Positions 61,720 through 64,000 of a stretch of 64,000 nt of DNA are shown piece by piece. The notes under the pieces were generated by a model, which was not told the origin of the DNA, ran no database searches, and was given only the letters and a program-made list of their open reading frames with translations. Position numbers and translations under genes: made by a program. The DNA is taken from positions 868,001-932,000 of the forward strand of contig CBDEVW010000002.1 of NCBI GenBank assembly GCA_965243755.1, read 5' to 3'. The number at the start of each line of letters is the position of its first letter. Within the stretch, counting starts at the first letter, position 1. This DNA is from JANSWY01 sp965243755 (GTDB lineage Bacteria > Bacteroidota > Bacteroidia > Cytophagales > Cyclobacteriaceae).

Positions 61720-62916
61720 ATGTCAAGATTATCAAACAGAATTGAAAATTTAGCCGAGTCTGCGACCTTGGCCATGGCTGCAAAAGCCAGAGAGTTCAAA
61801 GAAAATGGTATCAACGTGATAAGCCTTAGCTTAGGCGAGCCTGATTTCAAGACCCCTAAACATATACAGGAGGGGGCCAAAAAGGCCATTGATGAAGGTG
61901 AATATTTTGCCTACCCACCTGTGAACGGGTACCTGGACCTAAGGCAGGCAATCTCTGAAAAGTTTAAAAAGGAAAATAACCTCGACTATTCACCAAACCA
62001 GATTGTGGTTTCCAATGGTGCGAAGCAAAGTATAGCCAACATAATGTTTGCTTTGCTTAATCCTGGTGATGAAGTGATTGTGTTTGCTCCGTACTGGGTA
62101 AGTTACACGGCACTAATTGAATTGGCTGAAGGTAAGCCAGTATTTGTGACAGGAGGGCTTGAAAATGACTTTAAAGCTACTGCTGATCAGCTTAGGGAAG
62201 CAATTACTGAAAAAACTAAAGCGATCATATTCTCATCACCCTGCAATCCAACCGGATCTGTATTTACGGAGGAGGAACTCAATGCTATATCTAAAGTAGT
62301 TTTAGAGCATGAAGAACTTTATGTGATCTCAGATGAAATTTATGAGCACATTAACTATACCGGAGCACATTGCAGTATTGGTTCTCTACCTGGTATGCAG
62401 GAAAGAACAATTACAGTGAATGGGTTTGCCAAAGGATTTGCAATGACCGGATGGAGAGTGGGATACATTGGAGCGCCTGAGTGGATAGCAAAGGGAGCTA
62501 ATAAGATGCAAGGGCAGGTAACCTCCGCTAACTGTTCTATCGCTCAGCGAGCTGCCTTAACTGCCCTTACCAGTGATTTGGGTCCAACCAAAGACATGGC
62601 TAAGGAATATTTGAAAAGAAGAGATCTGGTTTATGATCTGTTGAAGCAAATTCCTGGCGTTGGTCTCAATGTTCCGAAGGGTGCATTTTATTTCTTTCCG
62701 GATGTCAGCAGCTACTTTGGTAAGAAGGCCGGAGATAAAGTGATTGAGAATGCGGGAGATCTTTGTATGCACATTCTAGAAGAAGCTCATGTCTCTTTGG
62801 TTACTGGCGAAGCTTTCGGAGCACCGAATTGTGTGAGACTATCATATGCAGCCTCCGAAGAAGACCTGCGAGAAGCAATTAAACGGATTGGGGAGGTTCT
62901 TGCCAACCTAAACTAA
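61720..62916 (+). CDS. PLP-dependent aspartate aminotransferase, class I
   Basis: It transfers the amino group between aspartate and 2-oxoglutarate (AspB/AspC type, subgroup I-beta as judged by SLGEPDFKTPKHI). In 398 residues the PLP lysine is K238 in NGFAKGFAMTGWRVGY, with SPCNPTGSVF and YVISDEIYEHI holding the cofactor and VRLSYAASEEDLREA supplying the substrate-binding arginine. Prephenate-accepting homologues look the same by eye, so substrate range is open. The stop codon overlaps the start of the kinase gene by one base (TAATG). Confidence 0.92.
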   Translation: MSRLSNRIENLAESATLAMAAKAREFKENGINVISLSLGEPDFKTPKHIQEGAKKAIDEGEYFAYPPVNGYLDLRQAISEKFKKENNLDYSPNQIVVSNGAKQSIANIMFALLNPGDEVIVFAPYWVSYTALIELAEGKPVFVTGGLENDFKATADQLREAITEKTKAIIFSSPCNPTGSVFTEEELNAISKVVLEHEELYVISDEIYEHINYTGAHCSIGSLPGMQERTITVNGFAKGFAMTGWRVGYIGAPEWIAKGANKMQGQVTSANCSIAQRAALTALTSDLGPTKDMAKEYLKRRDLVYDLLKQIPGVGLNVPKGAFYFFPDVSSYFGKKAGDKVIENAGDLCMHILEEAHVSLVTGEAFGAPNCVRLSYAASEEDLREAIKRIGEVLANLN

Positions 62917-63920
62917 TGAAATATCAGGACCTGCAAGCGGTATTTGAGGCTTTTAAACAATTAAAGGTATTGATCATCGGTGATGTGATGATTGATGCTT
63001 ATATCTATGGAGAGGTGGATCGGATTTCACCTGAAGCTCCAGTGCCGATAGTCAACGTCCTGAAAAAAGAAAACAGATTAGGGGGAGCAGCAAATGTGGC
63101 GCTCAATGTGCAGGCACTTGGTGCTACCCCTATTTTATGTTCCATTGTTGGAGATGACCAGGAAGCAGAAATATTTAAACAGTTACTGCAAGACCAGGGA
63201 ATCACCAGCAAAGGGATCATAAAAAGTTCCAAAAGAATAACAACCATCAAAAACAGGGTAATGTCTGGGTCTCAGCAAATGATGAGAATAGACACCGAGT
63301 CTGTAATTCCCCTGGATGCTATTGAGCAAAATGCCATGCTTGATCATATCAAAAAACTTATCGATGAGGTGGATTTAGTGATTTTTGAAGATTACGATAA
63401 GGGAAGTTTGAATGATCGGGTCATTAAAGAATCTATCGTATATGCCAATGATAAAGGTATACCAACCGCAGTTGATCCAAAGAGGAAAAATTTTCACTCC
63501 TATGAAGGCTGCACCTTATTCAAACCCAACTTTCGTGAGTTTAGAGAGGGATTGAAAATAGATTTGAATCCCGATGATGATGATGCAGTGAATAAGGCGG
63601 TCCTTGACCTGCAAGAAAGGATGAGATTTCGAAAAGCCCTCATTACAATGTCCAGTAAGGGGATTTTTCTGATGGAAAACGGACAAAGCATCAGATTGCC
63701 CTCACACCTAAGAAGAGTTTCTGATGTTTCCGGTGCTGGCGACACAGTAATTTCAATTGCGGGATTGTGTGAAGCACTGGGATTACCTAATAAGTTTATA
63801 GCGGAATTGGCTAATCTGGGAGGGGGCATAGTGTGCGAATATTTGGGCGTGGTGCCAATTGAAAAAGAAAGATTGTTTCGGGAGGCGAGTGAATATCATA
63901 TATTTGAGCTATTGGCTTAA
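62916..63920 (+). CDS. PfkB-family kinase, D-glycero-beta-D-manno-heptose-7-phosphate kinase type (RfaE1)
   Basis: A 334-residue ribokinase-fold sugar kinase. LIIGDVMIDAYIYGEVDRISPEAPVPIV, RLGGAANVALNVQALGA and FEDYDKGSL are characteristic of the kinase half of RfaE/HldE. The ATP-site motif SDVSGAGDT (about 269-277) supplies the catalytic aspartate. It would phosphorylate heptose 7-phosphate for ADP-heptose and lipopolysaccharide core synthesis. The nucleotidyltransferase half of E. coli HldE is absent, so a separate RfaE2 would be needed. Its coupling to an aminotransferase gene appears incidental. Confidence 0.85.
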   Translation: MKYQDLQAVFEAFKQLKVLIIGDVMIDAYIYGEVDRISPEAPVPIVNVLKKENRLGGAANVALNVQALGATPILCSIVGDDQEAEIFKQLLQDQGITSKGIIKSSKRITTIKNRVMSGSQQMMRIDTESVIPLDAIEQNAMLDHIKKLIDEVDLVIFEDYDKGSLNDRVIKESIVYANDKGIPTAVDPKRKNFHSYEGCTLFKPNFREFREGLKIDLNPDDDDAVNKAVLDLQERMRFRKALITMSSKGIFLMENGQSIRLPSHLRRVSDVSGAGDTVISIAGLCEALGLPNKFIAELANLGGGIVCEYLGVVPIEKERLFREASEYHIFELLA

Positions 63921-63924
63921 ATAG

Positions 63925-64000
63925 ATGAGAAAGACGCTGATAATCTTCTTATGTGCATTTGCATTATTCATAACTCCTGATCTTAAGGCACAAAGCCAGG
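63925..64000 (+). CDS. Start of an exported protein (3' truncated by the window)
   Basis: An ATG at 63925, four bases after the kinase stop codon, opens a frame that stays open to the window end. The 25 visible residues form a signal peptide (MRKTLIIFLCAFALFITPDL, then KAQSQ with cleavage likely after KA). Nothing can be said of the mature protein. Confidence 0.65.
   Translation, partial: MRKTLIIFLCAFALFITPDLKAQSQ

Overview
The window looks like chromosomal DNA of a Bacteroidota bacterium, most likely of the order Cytophagales or close to it. Signs of this are type IX secretion genes (a PorE-like OmpA protein, PorQ, and a cargo protein with a C-terminal sorting domain), a 290-residue primary sigma factor of the Bacteroidota type, promoter-like TAnnTTTG boxes upstream of several genes, few Shine-Dalgarno sequences, and phylum-style short enzymes (CarB without its allosteric domain, LeuA without its regulatory domain, AccD without zinc-ribbon cysteines). 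Base composition looks even (moderately AT-rich) and I saw no insertion sequence, phage, CRISPR array or rRNA. All complete genes appear intact.

Layout. 1-2945: the 3' part of a LamG/cadherin surface protein, followed by two unusual 22-bp-period repeat arrays (3011-3330). 3553-6752: carB with a near-perfect promoter, and a small membrane protein. 6766-9696 (minus): an operon of a helical-repeat protein, an ECF sigma factor with a cysteine-bearing C-terminal extension, and an exported SRPBCC protein. 9860-16044: leuA-leuB, accD, a lone nqrF and a degenerate arginase-family protein. 16041-20431 (minus): PspC, a small membrane protein, and an Fe3+ ABC importer (fbpABC) behind a perfect palindrome that may be an iron operator. 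20618-24311: asnS diverging from rpoN. 24315-31774: outer-membrane barrels, tRNA-Arg(ACG), two unknown membrane proteins, a polyferredoxin/flavoprotein pair and a DUF547 protein.

31864-44734 is the most distinctive part. A probable cobalamin-acquisition pair (DUF6580 membrane protein and DUF4430 lipoprotein) is joined to meaB, the chaperone of B12-dependent methylmalonyl-CoA mutase, and mutA-mutB lies about 8 kb away. Between them sits a CHASE2 membrane protein, an exported FecR-like protein, a MOSC protein and a 1404-residue exported TPR-CHAT protein with an intact His/Cys pair: a candidate envelope signalling or protease system.

45011-64000 is mostly housekeeping: dnaA, an HtrA protease, GH3-dxr-rseP in overlapping frames, a porE-like gene, lon-porQ-hslU, a CBS protein, rpoD, an NTF2-like protein, an aminotransferase, a heptose kinase of the RfaE type and the start of another exported protein. 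Envelope maintenance recurs: HtrA, RseP, Lon, HslU, T9SS parts and the exported CHAT protein.

Domain names rest on motif recognition by eye; no database search was possible.
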